A stretch of DNA of 64,000 nt. Origin: JADGHX01 sp035760965 (GTDB lineage Bacteria; Pseudomonadota; Gammaproteobacteria; Steroidobacterales; Steroidobacteraceae). Each line of letters starts with the position of its first letter. Position 1 is the first letter of the stretch. Below the pieces are notes generated by a model. The model had not been told where the DNA came from. It was given only the letters and a program-made list of their open reading frames with translations, and did not search any database. The translations under genes and the position numbers were made by a program. The stretch spans positions 99,049-163,048 of the forward strand of contig DASTRY010000007.1 in the NCBI GenBank assembly GCA_035760965.1, written 5' to 3'. Below are positions 7,834 through 16,516 of this stretch, one piece after another.

Positions 7834-10800
7834 GCCGCGACTGTACGCCGGGTTCGCTCGCGCAGGAACTCGTGCAGCACCCGGCCCGTGTGCGAGCTCG
7901 CCTTCTTGCGCGCCACCGCCGCCGGCGGGCCTTCGGCCACGACCTGGCCGCCGGCCGCCCCCGCTTCCTGTCCCATGTCGATGATCCAGTCCGCCTCGGC
8001 CATGACATCGAGGTTGTGCTCGACCACGACCGCGCTGTTGCCGGCATCGACCAGCCGATGCAGCACGTGGATGAGCTTCTCGACATCCGCCATGTGGAGC
8101 CCGACGGTCGGCTCATCGAGCACGTAGAGCGTGTGCTTCGGCTTCTGCCGCAGCAGCCGGTCCGCATCCCCGCGCACCTTCGCGAGCTCGGCGACCAGCT
8201 TGATGCGCTGAGCCTCACCGCCGGAGAGCGTCGGGCTCTGCTGACCCAGCGTGAGGTAACCGAGCCCCACGTCCTGCAGCAGCTTCAGCGCGTGGTGCAC
8301 GCGTGTATGCGCGCGGAAGAACTCGACCGCATCGTCGACGTTCATCGCGAGCACATCGCCGATGCTCTTCTCGCGCCACAGCACCGACAGCGTTTCGGAG
8401 TTGAAGCGTTTGCCGTTGCAGGCGTCGCACAGCACCTTCACGTCGGGCAGGAAGCTCATCTCGATGGTCTTCACGCCCTGGCCCTCGCATTCCTCGCAGC
8501 GGCCGCCGGCCGTGTTGAACGAGAAGCGGCTCGCGGTGTAGCCGCGAATGCGGGCCTCGGTCGTGTTCGCGTAGATGCGGCGGATCTCGTCCCAGAAACC
8601 GATGTAGGTCGCCGGACACGAGCGCGGCGTCTTGCCAATGGGCGTTTGATCCACTTCGAGCACGCGATCGACGTGCTCGACACCGCGCACCGCGCGGCAG
8701 CCGACGAGCTCTACGGCGCTCTTTACCTTCCCGCCGCCGGCCCGAGCCGCGAGATCGCGCGCTAGGCGGGTTGCCGCGGCCTTCAGGCCCTTGCCGTTCT
8801 TGCCATTGCTCTCGGGCTTCGCGCCGTTCGTCGTGCCCACGAGCCGCTTGAGATTCGTGTACAGCACGTCGCGCGCGATGGTCGACTTGCCCGACCCCGA
8901 TACGCCTGTGATGACGACGAGCCGTCCGAGCGGCACCTTCACATCGACCTTGCGGACGTTGTGCAGATCGACGCGCTGGAGCTCGAGAGCCGGTGTGCGC
9001 GCATCGACCGGCCGATGCGGCGCGGACGGATGCGACAGCGGCTCGCGCAGGAAGCGCCCGGTGATCGAGCGCGGGTTGCGAATCAGATCGTCGACCTTGC
9101 CTTCGCCGACGATCTCGCCGCCGCGCACGCCGGCCGCCGGACCGAGATCGACGACGTGATCCGCCCGCCGGATCGTGTCCTCGTCGTGCTCGACGACGAC
9201 GAGCGTGTTCCGATGCGACGAAAGCTCCGCGAGCGAATCCAGGAGGATCTCGTTGTCGCGCGGATGCAGGCCGATGGTCGGCTCATCGAGCACGTAGCAC
9301 ACGCCCTGCAAGTTCGAGCCGAGCTGCGCGGCCAGTCGAATACGCTGCGCCTCGCCACCCGACAAGGTGGGCGCCGCGCGATCGAGCGCTAGATACCCGA
9401 GGCCCACGCGCGCGAGGAACTTCAGGCGCGCGCGAATTTCGGCGAGCAGATCGCGCGCGATCTCCTTCTCACGCGGATTGAGCTTCAGCCTGCCGAAGAA
9501 CTCCGCCGCGCCCTCGATCGGCTCGCGGGTGAGCGAGGCGATGCTGCGCTCGCGGAACTTCACGTTCAGCGCGACCGGATTCAGACGCTGCCCCGCGCAA
9601 GCGGTGCACGCCGTCGGCTCGTGCTCGTACCACTCGTTCCACCAGATCTCCTCGCCGCTTTGCTCCTCGTCGAAGCCCGCCATCTCCACGCCCGTGCCGT
9701 AGCAGCTCTCGCACCAGCCGTGCTTCGAGTTGAACGAGAAGAGGCGCGGATCGAGCTCGGAGAAGCTGCGCCCGCACGCAGGGCACGCGCGCCGCGTCGA
9801 AAACACGGTGACGTTGTCGGACTTCGGCCCGAGCACGTGCACGATGCCCTTGCCGAAGTCGAGCGCGCGCGTGAGGGCGTCGTGCAGCGTGGTGTCGGTC
9901 TTCGCGTCCACATCGATCTCCGCCACCGGCAGCTCGATCGTGTGCTCTTTGAAGCGCGACAGGCGCGGCCACTGCTTCGTCGAGATGCTCGCGCCGTCGA
10001 CGCGCAGAGTCTTGAAGCCTTTCTTCGCCGCCCACTTCGCGAGGTCCGTGTAGTAGCCCTTGCGCGCGACGACCAGCGGCGCGAGCAGCGCGATGCGCTT
10101 GCCGCGATAGTCGCGCAGCAGCCGCGCACCGATCGATGCGGCGCTCTGCGGCTCGATGGGCACCTGGCAATCCGGGCAGTACTGCGTCCCGAGCTTCACG
10201 TACAGCAGGCGCAGGAAGTGGTAGATCTCGGTGAGCGTCGCGACGGTGCTCTTGCGTCCGCCGCGGCTCGTCCGCTGCTCGATCGCGACCGTCGGCGGAA
10301 TGCCGTAGATGGCGTCGACATCGGGCCGTGCGGCGGGCTGCACGAACTGCCGCGCATACGCATTGAGCGATTCGAGATAGCGCCGCTGGCCTTCGTTGAA
10401 GAGGATGTCGAAGGCGAGCGTCGACTTGCCCGAGCCCGACACGCCCGTCACGACCGTGAAGCAGTCGCGCGGGATCTTCACGTCGATGTTCTTCAGGTTG
10501 TGCTCGCGCGCGTTGTGAATGACGACGGCATTGCGCGCCAGATTCTTCGCGCGCGCGTGCTGGTTCGAACGCGTCTCCGGCACGCGCAGCTCGGTGGCAT
10601 TGTCGTTGAGCGCGCCGATGGCGCTGACGAGCGGCGCATCCTTCGCGAGAGCCTCCTCGTACGCCGTGAGGGCCTGGCCGGTGAACGAGCGCGGATTCGC
10701 GCGCACTTCGCGCGGCGTGCCCGCGCAGACGATCTCTCCGCCGCGGTCGCCGCCTTCGGGCCCGAGGTCGATGATCCAATCCGCCGCGCGGATCAGATCG

Positions 10801-13800
10801 AGGTTGTGCTCGATCACGAGCAGCGAATGTCCTGCCGCCAGCAGCTTGCGGAAAGCGCGCAGGAGCTTCGCCACGTCCTCGAAGTGCAGGCCCGTCGTGG
10901 GCTCATCGAACAGGAACAGCTTGCCGTGATGCGTCGTGCTCGATGCGACGCTGCTCGAGGCGGTGGCAAGGTGCCCCGCGAGCTTCAGCCGTTGCGCTTC
11001 GCCGCCCGAGAGCGTCGGGACGGGCTGGCCGAGCTTCACGTACTCGAGACCCACGTCCGCGAGCGGCGCGAGCCGCAAGGCCACTTCGCGCGAGTCCGCG
11101 AAGAACGCGAGCGCCTCGGTGACCGTCATCTCGAGCACCTCGGCGATGTTGGCGCGCTTCTTGTTCGCGCCTTCGCGCTTGATCTCCAGCACCTCGTCGC
11201 GATAGCGCTTGCCGTCGCAGTCCGGGCAGCGCAGGTACACGTCCGAGAGGAACTGCATCTCGACATGCTCGAAGCCGTTGCCGCCGCAGGTGGGGCACCG
11301 GCCATTGCCGGAGTTGAAGCTGAACGTCCCGGAGGTATAGCGCCGTTCGATCGACGCGGGCTCGTTCGCGAACAGCTCGCGGATGCAGTCGAATGCGCCG
11401 ACGTAGCTCGCGGGATTCGATCGCGTGGTCCGCCCGATCTGGCTCTGATCGACGAGCACGACGTCATCGATCAGATCCGCTCCGCGCAAGGAGTCGAATT
11501 CGCCCGGCGCCTCGGTCGGCTTACCCTGATACTTCAGCAGCGCGGGATACAGCACGTCCTCGACGAGCGTGGATTTGCCCGAGCCCGACACGCCCGTGAC
11601 GCACACGAGCCGCTTGAGCGGAATGCGCACGTTCACGTTCTTGAGATTGTGCTGGCGCGCGCCGCCCAGCTCCAACCAGCGATTCGCGCGCGCCTCGGCG
11701 ATGACGCCGCCATCCGCGTCGACCGCGGGCTTGCCGCTCGAGGCGCCGGGCGCCGCGGTATCGGAGGGCTGGGCCACGACCTTCTCGCCGCTCAGGTACT
11801 GACCCGTGAGCGAGCGCTCGTGCTTGCGGATTTCGCGCGGCGTGCCGAAGAACACGACCTCGCCGCCGCGCTCGCCCGCGCCGGGGCCGAGATCGAGGAT
11901 GCGATCCGCTTCGAGCATGATCTGCGGATCGTGCTCCACCACGATGAGCGAATTGCCGGCATCACGCAGGCGCTTCATCACGCCGATGACGCGCAGCATG
12001 TCGCGCGGATGCAGGCCGATCGAGGGCTCGTCGAGCACGAACAGCGTGTTCACGAGCGAGGTGCCGAGCGCCGTCGTCAGGTTGATGCGCTGAACTTCGC
12101 CGCCGGACAGCGTGCGCGATTGCCGATCGAGCGTGAGATAGCCGAGTCCCACGTCCGTCAGATAGTTGAAGCGCGTGCGGATCTCGCCCAGCAGCAGGTC
12201 CGTCGCTTCATCGAGCGGCTGCGGCAGCTCGAGCTTGCGGAAGAACTCGCAGGCGCGCTCGAGCGGCAACAGCATGATGTCGTGAATGGTGAGGCCGGGG
12301 AGCGACTGCAGCGTCTCGTCGCTCCACTCGACACCGGTCGGCTTGAAGCGCTTGTCCGGAGCGAGCACGGAATCGGCGAGCTCGCGGCTGCCGATGCGCC
12401 ACTGCAGCGCCTCGGTCTTGAGACGGGCGCCGTTGCACGTCGTGCACGGCGTGTACGCGCGGTAGCGCGAGAGCAGCACGCGCACGTGCATCTTGTACGA
12501 CTTGGTTTCGAGCCACTCGAAGAAGCGCTTGCAGCCGTACCAGACGCCCTGGTTCCACGAACCTTCGCCTTCGATCACCCACCTGCGATGCTCGGCGCTC
12601 AGCTCGCGCCACGGGCGGTCGAGCGGGATGCCGCGCTTCTTCGCGAATTTCAGCAGATCATCCTGGCATTCCTTGTAGGACTGCGTTTGCCACGGACGCA
12701 CGGCGCCGGCGCGCAGCGATTTGCTCTCGTCGGGAATCACGAGCCCGTAGTCGATGCCGATGGTGCGGCCGAAGCCGCGGCAGGTCTCGCAGGCGCCGAC
12801 GGGCGAGTTGAACGAGAAGAGGCTCGGGATCGGCTCGCGATAGGACAGATCGCAGTCGGGGCAGTGGAGCTCGTTCGAATATTTCCAGCAGTCGAGACTC
12901 TTCGGCGGGTCGCCCGCGTCGACGACGTGCACGTTCACCCGGCCGCGGCCGACGCGCAGCGCGGCTTCGAGGGATTCGAGCACTCGGCCGCGCTCGGCGT
13001 TGCCCAGGCGAAAGCGGTCCTGCACCACGAGCAGGGTCTTCGGCGGCGAGTCGTCCTTCTTGGTGCCGCGCTTGTGTGCGCTCTTCGTCGCCGAGCCCTT
13101 CTTGCGGGCGCGGGCGGTCGAGGAACTTGAAACGCCCACGGACTGCGACGCGTCGATCGGCGTCAGCTCGAACGGCTCCGCGCTCAGCGCCGCCGCACGC
13201 TCGCTCGCGCTGCCCGCGCGCGCAGCGGGGCTGCTGCGCTCACCTGCGGTCGCGCCAGCCAATGCACCGTCCGGATCGAAGAACCGCGTGTATCCCTGCT
13301 TCTCGAGCAGGTCCCGCACCTCGGCCTCTTTGAAGCTCTTGGGGACCGGCACGGGAAAACACAGCAACAGGCGCGGATCGCCCGCCGCCTGCGCGCGCGC
13401 CTGCATATCCGCGTAAATGCTTTCGGCCGTGTCGCGCCGGACCGGCTTGCCGCAGCAACGACAGAACAGCGCGCCCGCGCGCGCGAACAGCAGCTTCAGG
13501 TGATCGTTCAGCTCCGTCATCGTCCCGACGGTGGAACGCGACGTGCGCACCGGATTCGTCTGATCGATGGCGATCGCGGGCGGGATGCCGGCGATGGCAT
13601 CGACCTGCGGCTTGTCCATGCGATCGAGGAACTGCCGGGCGTAGGGCGAGAACGTCTCGACATAGCGTCGCTGCCCCTCGGCGTACAACGTGTCGAAAAC
13701 CAGCGACGACTTGCCCGAGCCGGAGACGCCCGTCACGACGACGAGCTCGTTGAGCGGCAGCTCGAGATCGAGATTCTTGAGGTTGTTCTGGCGCGCGCCA

Positions 13801-13835
13801 CGCACCACGATGGCGTCGCGAGAGACGTCGTTCAT
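7830..13835 (-). CDS. uvrA: tandem-duplicated UvrA-type excinuclease ATPase
   Basis: The 2001-aa product is about twice the length of ordinary UvrA (about 940 aa). It has four Walker A motifs of the form GVSGSGKS (near residues 33, 745, 1128 and 1640) and matching LSGGE signatures. LDEPSIGLHP, DEPTTGLH, LDEPTIGLHP and LDEPTVGLH follow as Walker B regions. Each half therefore carries two UvrA ATPase modules. CxxC zinc-finger pairs are visible, for example CPDC/CETC in the first half and CEEC/CDAC near the end. Typical UvrA text such as EGQRRYVE(T)FSPYARQF occurs in both halves. UvrA dimers recognise DNA lesions and load UvrB; a fused form could act as an intramolecular dimer. I chose ATG 13835 over a longer frame, as homology begins there. 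A separate canonical uvrA is not in this window. Confidence 0.92.
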   Translation of the reverse strand: MNDVSRDAIVVRGARQNNLKNLDLELPLNELVVVTGVSGSGKSSLVFDTLYAEGQRRYVETFSPYARQFLDRMDKPQVDAIAGIPPAIAIDQTNPVRTSRSTVGTMTELNDHLKLLFARAGALFCRCCGKPVRRDTAESIYADMQARAQAAGDPRLLLCFPVPVPKSFKEAEVRDLLEKQGYTRFFDPDGALAGATAGERSSPAARAGSASERAAALSAEPFELTPIDASQSVGVSSSSTARARKKGSATKSAHKRGTKKDDSPPKTLLVVQDRFRLGNAERGRVLESLEAALRVGRGRVNVHVVDAGDPPKSLDCWKYSNELHCPDCDLSYREPIPSLFSFNSPVGACETCRGFGRTIGIDYGLVIPDESKSLRAGAVRPWQTQSYKECQDDLLKFAKKRGIPLDRPWRELSAEHRRWVIEGEGSWNQGVWYGCKRFFEWLETKSYKMHVRVLLSRYRAYTPCTTCNGARLKTEALQWRIGSRELADSVLAPDKRFKPTGVEWSDETLQSLPGLTIHDIMLLPLERACEFFRKLELPQPLDEATDLLLGEIRTRFNYLTDVGLGYLTLDRQSRTLSGGEVQRINLTTALGTSLVNTLFVLDEPSIGLHPRDMLRVIGVMKRLRDAGNSLIVVEHDPQIMLEADRILDLGPGAGERGGEVVFFGTPREIRKHERSLTGQYLSGEKVVAQPSDTAAPGASSGKPAVDADGGVIAEARANRWLELGGARQHNLKNVNVRIPLKRLVCVTGVSGSGKSTLVEDVLYPALLKYQGKPTEAPGEFDSLRGADLIDDVVLVDQSQIGRTTRSNPASYVGAFDCIRELFANEPASIERRYTSGTFSFNSGNGRCPTCGGNGFEHVEMQFLSDVYLRCPDCDGKRYRDEVLEIKREGANKKRANIAEVLEMTVTEALAFFADSREVALRLAPLADVGLEYVKLGQPVPTLSGGEAQRLKLAGHLATASSSVASSTTHHGKLFLFDEPTTGLHFEDVAKLLRAFRKLLAAGHSLLVIEHNLDLIRAADWIIDLGPEGGDRGGEIVCAGTPREVRANPRSFTGQALTAYEEALAKDAPLVSAIGALNDNATELRVPETRSNQHARAKNLARNAVVIHNAREHNLKNIDVKIPRDCFTVVTGVSGSGKSTLAFDILFNEGQRRYLESLNAYARQFVQPAARPDVDAIYGIPPTVAIEQRTSRGGRKSTVATLTEIYHFLRLLYVKLGTQYCPDCQVPIEPQSAASIGARLLRDYRGKRIALLAPLVVARKGYYTDLAKWAAKKGFKTLRVDGASISTKQWPRLSRFKEHTIELPVAEIDVDAKTDTTLHDALTRALDFGKGIVHVLGPKSDNVTVFSTRRACPACGRSFSELDPRLFSFNSKHGWCESCYGTGVEMAGFDEEQSGEEIWWNEWYEHEPTACTACAGQRLNPVALNVKFRERSIASLTREPIEGAAEFFGRLKLNPREKEIARDLLAEIRARLKFLARVGLGYLALDRAAPTLSGGEAQRIRLAAQLGSNLQGVCYVLDEPTIGLHPRDNEILLDSLAELSSHRNTLVVVEHDEDTIRRADHVVDLGPAAGVRGGEIVGEGKVDDLIRNPRSITGRFLREPLSHPSAPHRPVDARTPALELQRVDLHNVRKVDVKVPLGRLVVITGVSGSGKSTIARDVLYTNLKRLVGTTNGAKPESNGKNGKGLKAAATRLARDLAARAGGGKVKSAVELVGCRAVRGVEHVDRVLEVDQTPIGKTPRSCPATYIGFWDEIRRIYANTTEARIRGYTASRFSFNTAGGRCEECEGQGVKTIEMSFLPDVKVLCDACNGKRFNSETLSVLWREKSIGDVLAMNVDDAVEFFRAHTRVHHALKLLQDVGLGYLTLGQQSPTLSGGEAQRIKLVAELAKVRGDADRLLRQKPKHTLYVLDEPTVGLHMADVEKLIHVLHRLVDAGNSAVVVEHNLDVMAEADWIIDMGQEAGAAGGQVVAEGPPAAVARKKASSHTGRVLHEFLRERTRRTVAA

Positions 13836-14100
13836 CGAATGTCCGTCGCCTTTCGGCTGAGAGAGAGCGTGCGCGAGCCGCACGCGAAGTTGTGCCCGCA
13901 TTCTATAAGAGCGGTGCTGCCGTCGCATGCGTGGCAGCGAGAACACCGCGACGTCCAGTAGTCAAGAACGAGCCCTACTGTATGTATCCCGCGACGGTCC
14001 GGGTCTGCATCTGCTCGCGCGCACCTGACGTATCGCAGGCGTATGTCCGCATCCCGCTGCACCGATCGGCTAGCACACGTTTTGTCGCTGCGTGCGATGT

Positions 14101-14116
14101 CTGTCGCGTGCGACAG
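14101..14116. promoter_or_regulatory. 7-bp inverted repeat upstream of bufA
   Basis: CTGTCGC-GT-GCGACAG is a perfect inverted repeat, 68 bp before the bufA start. A related GTCGCTGCGTGCGA lies just upstream. The position suits a regulator-binding site for the bufferin operon. The 350-bp gap between the diverging uvrA-like and bufA genes holds no other recognisable element. Confidence 0.35.
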
Positions 14117-14143
14117 TTTCTGCAGGGAGCTGGAACGTGGCCA

Positions 14144-14149
14144 TACAAT
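14144..14149 (+). promoter_or_regulatory. -10-like TACAAT upstream of bufA
   Basis: TACAAT lies 35 bp before the bufA start codon. No good -35 is visible at 16-18 bp spacing, and no ECF sigma gene is adjacent. GGAAC lies just upstream, but its spacing to any ECF -10 is not convincing. Confidence 0.35.
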
Positions 14150-14184
14150 CTTTTCCAACTCCAATCCGCTCGAGGAGAGATCTC

Positions 14185-14439
14185 ATGACCGTTCGTAAAA
14201 CTTCTGCCCTGGCGCTCGCCGCCGCCGCTGCCGTGCTGTTCGCGTCCGCCACCGTTACTGCGGGCGCGGCGGAAGAAGGCAAGGTCAAGTGCGAAGGCGT
14301 GAACGCCTGCAAGGGCCAGTCCGCCTGCAAGACCGCCAAGAACTCGTGCAAGGGTCAGAACGCGTGCAAGGGCGCGGGCTTCCTGGAGCTGACCCAAGCC
14401 GAGTGCGACGCCGCCAAGGCGAAGGCGCACGAGAAGTAA
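14185..14439 (+). CDS. bufA: bufferin-type metallophore precursor (BufA)
   Basis: This is a predicted periplasmic ribosomally made peptide that is modified to bind metal, probably copper. The 84-aa product has a Sec signal peptide (basic MTVRK, Ala-rich core, cleavage likely at an AxA site near 26-29). A short mature part carries six cysteines at 36, 42, 48, 55, 61 and 74. Cysteines 36-61 sit in a repeated context (CEGVNACKGQ, SCKGQNACKG), which resembles the BufA2 rather than the BufA1 (DUF2282) type. Known bufferins have Cys converted to thiooxazole-type groups by the MNIO enzyme BufB. The start is firm: GAGGAGA lies six bases before the ATG. bufB and bufC follow in order. Confidence 0.88.
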   Translation: MTVRKTSALALAAAAAVLFASATVTAGAAEEGKVKCEGVNACKGQSACKTAKNSCKGQNACKGAGFLELTQAECDAAKAKAHEK

Positions 14440-14452
14440 CCGCCGCGCGCAG

Positions 14453-14489
14453 CCGGGGCGGGCGAGCGCAAACCATCGCCTCGCCCCGG
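14453..14489 (+). promoter_or_regulatory. strong hairpin between bufA and bufB
   Basis: CCGGGGCG (14453-14460) pairs with CGCCCCGG (14482-14489), with an inner GCGA/TCGC stem (14462-14465 with 14476-14479). There is no U-run. It may lower expression of bufBC relative to the precursor or protect the bufA 3' end, as intercistronic hairpins do in other peptide operons; this is inference. Confidence 0.5.
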
Positions 14490-14518
14490 ATGCCCGAACG
14501 TGACACCGCTGAACGCCG

Positions 14519-15385
14519 ATGCTTACGCAACCGTCTTTGGGCTTTGGTCTGGGCCTCCGCGTCGAGCACTACGCCGAGATTCTCGGCGGCGATCCCGCTG
14601 TCGACTGGTTCGAAGCGCTCACGGAGAACTACCTCGTACCGGGCGGCAAGCCGCTCTACAACCTCATGCACGTGCGCGAGCGCTTTCCGGTGGCGCTGCA
14701 CGGCGTGTCGTTGTCCATCGGCGGCACCGCCCCGCTCGATCTCGAGTATCTCGCGCAGGTGAAAGCGCTCGCTGCGCACGTGAAGCCGGCGTGGATCTCG
14801 GACCATCTGTGCTGGACCGGTGTGTCCGGCAAGAACCTGCACGATCTGCTGCCGCTGCCGTACACGGAAGAGGCGCTGACGCACGTCGTGTCGCGCGTGC
14901 GCACCGTGCAGGACATTCTCGGGCAGCGCATCCTGCTCGAGAACGTGTCGAGCTACGTCACCTTCCGCGATTCGCGCATGACGGAGTGGGAATTCCTGAG
15001 CGCGGTCGCCGAGCAGAGCGATTGCCTGCTGCTGCTCGACGTCAACAACATCTACGTGAGCAGCGTCAACCACGAGTTCGATGCACACGAATATCTGAAC
15101 GCCGTGCCGGCGTATCGCGTGCAGCAGCTGCACCTGGCCGGGCATGAGAATCACGGCGCCTACCTCATCGACACGCACGACCAGCCGGTGGCCGAGCCGG
15201 TGTGGGACCTGTTCGCCGCCGCGCTCAGGCGCTTCGGGCCGGTGACCACCATGATCGAGCGCGACGCGAACATCCCGCCGCTCGCGGTGATGGAGGCGGA
15301 GCTCGACCACGCCCGCGCGATTGCGCGCGAAACGCTCGGGCCGCGCACGCTCACGTCCGAACCGGCCGCCGAGGCCGCCGCGTGA
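14519..15385 (+). CDS. bufB: BufB, MNIO-family (DUF692) bufferin-modifying enzyme
   Basis: The 288-aa protein is a multinuclear non-heme iron oxygenase-family member, related to MbnB of methanobactin synthesis. Metal-ligand and barrel motifs are in the expected order: FEALTENYL, LHGVSLSIGG, WISDHLCW, LLENVSSYV, LLLDVNNIYVSS.NH, LHLAGHE, DTHDQPV and IERDANIP. It acts in the cytoplasm on the bufA product, oxidising core cysteines with O2. The start ATG 14519 has no clear Shine-Dalgarno sequence, in contrast to bufA, which fits catalytic-level expression. The last codons overlap bufC (GTGA). Confidence 0.93.
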   Translation: MLTQPSLGFGLGLRVEHYAEILGGDPAVDWFEALTENYLVPGGKPLYNLMHVRERFPVALHGVSLSIGGTAPLDLEYLAQVKALAAHVKPAWISDHLCWTGVSGKNLHDLLPLPYTEEALTHVVSRVRTVQDILGQRILLENVSSYVTFRDSRMTEWEFLSAVAEQSDCLLLLDVNNIYVSSVNHEFDAHEYLNAVPAYRVQQLHLAGHENHGAYLIDTHDQPVAEPVWDLFAAALRRFGPVTTMIERDANIPPLAVMEAELDHARAIARETLGPRTLTSEPAAEAAA

Positions 15386-16167
15386 ACGCCATGACGAACC
15401 TCGCTCGCATTCAATGGGATTTCCAGGAGTTCCTGCTGCGCGGCTCCGGCGCGATCAACGCGCACGTCGTGGGCACCGAGAGTGTGCGGGCGCAAGTGCG
15501 CCTTGCGATCTACCGCAACGCGTACGCGTCACGGCTCGTCGAAGCGCTCGAGCAGGGCTATCCCGCCATCGCGAAGCTGCTCGGCGAGCGCGATTTCCAC
15601 GATCTCGCGACGGAGTACGTGGCCGCGCACGACTCGCGGTTCTTCTCCATCCGCTACTACGGTCACGCGCTCGCGCACTTCCTCGCGAACAATCCGCGCT
15701 ATCGCCCGGTGCCGTTCCTCGCCGACCTCGCGCGCTGGGAATGGATGATGAACGAGGTGTTCGACGCCGCGGACGCCCCGGCCCTCGACGTGAAAGCGCT
15801 CGCCTACAAGTCGCCCGGCGACTGGGCCTCGATGCGGTTCACGTTCCATCCCTCGGTGCGCACGATTGCGCTGCACTGGAACGCGCCGCAGGTGTGGAAA
15901 GCGCTCGTCAACGACGCCGAGCGGCCGCGCGCCAGCGTGTCGCGCGAAGCGACGACGTGGCTGCTATGGCGCAACGACCTGAAGGAGTTCTTCCGCCCGC
16001 TCACGCGGGCCGAGGAGCACGCGCTCATCGCCGCACGCGCGGGCGAGCACTTCGGTGAGATCTGCACCACGCTCTGCGAGCACATGCGCGAAGACGAAGC
16101 CCCCGCCAAAGCCGCCGAATTCCTGCGCAACTGGATCGACTCCGGCCTGATCACCGCGCTGTCCTGA
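15382..16167 (+). CDS. bufC: BufC, DUF2063-type partner of the bufferin enzyme
   Basis: The 261-aa protein has the N-terminal DUF2063 helical domain (FQEFLLRG, LAIYRNAYASRLVEALEQGYPAIAKL, YPNP-like region) and a C-terminal winged-helix-like part ending in W..SGLI. In MNIO systems such proteins form a heterodimer with the oxygenase and help recognise the precursor peptide. The GTG start at 15382 overlaps the bufB stop by 4 nt with GAGG seven bases upstream; ATG 15391 is the alternative. No DoxX-type bufD follows; the next 350 bp are non-coding. Confidence 0.9.
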   Translation: MNAMTNLARIQWDFQEFLLRGSGAINAHVVGTESVRAQVRLAIYRNAYASRLVEALEQGYPAIAKLLGERDFHDLATEYVAAHDSRFFSIRYYGHALAHFLANNPRYRPVPFLADLARWEWMMNEVFDAADAPALDVKALAYKSPGDWASMRFTFHPSVRTIALHWNAPQVWKALVNDAERPRASVSREATTWLLWRNDLKEFFRPLTRAEEHALIAARAGEHFGEICTTLCEHMREDEAPAKAAEFLRNWIDSGLITALS

Positions 16168-16516
16168 CGCCCCCGCCTTTCGCACTCGTCGCGCTAACGA
16201 CAGAGCGACCCAGACACGAGCGAACTCAGCTCCGATAGCCCCGACCCCGGCGACATCGCGAACGTTGCGTGAGTCGCACACCGAGCACTCCGGACGCGCG
16301 ACGCATTCAGCGCTGGTCGCGTTCGCGCCTCTGCCGGCACAGCCCCAATTCCGCCGGCCCGCGCCAGCGCAGCGCCTCAGCCCGCACGGCGCCAATTCCG
16401 CCGCCCGCACCAGCGGGCCCCCGTGCTGTGCAACCCCCGACACCCGTCCGCCACAGACAGCGCCCGCCCCCCATACCCCGTACAATCGCCCGTTCCTCCC
16501 ATCCGGGAACACACGA
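16168..16516. other. intergenic region with the cbs promoter
   Basis: No gene is supported here. A short imperfect repeat (CCAATTCCGCCGGCCCGC, about 16347, and CCAATTCCGCCGCCCGC, about 16391) is present. TACAAT at 16481-16486, followed by CGCCC, is a plausible -10 element 30 bp before the cbs start. No -35 is evident. Confidence 0.4.

Noticed and set aside
9621..13130. An open frame of about 1170 codons on the plus strand
   Set aside because: It is antisense to the uvrA-like gene, has Arg/Glu/His-rich non-protein-like text and arises from high GC with few stop codons. The same holds for long frames opposite hrpB, the RND pump, ygiQ and the amine oxidase.
14120..14150. ECF-type promoter (GGAAC...GTC) for the bufferin operon
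   Set aside because: GGAAC is present, but no matching -10 occurs at normal spacing, and no ECF sigma/anti-sigma genes are nearby.
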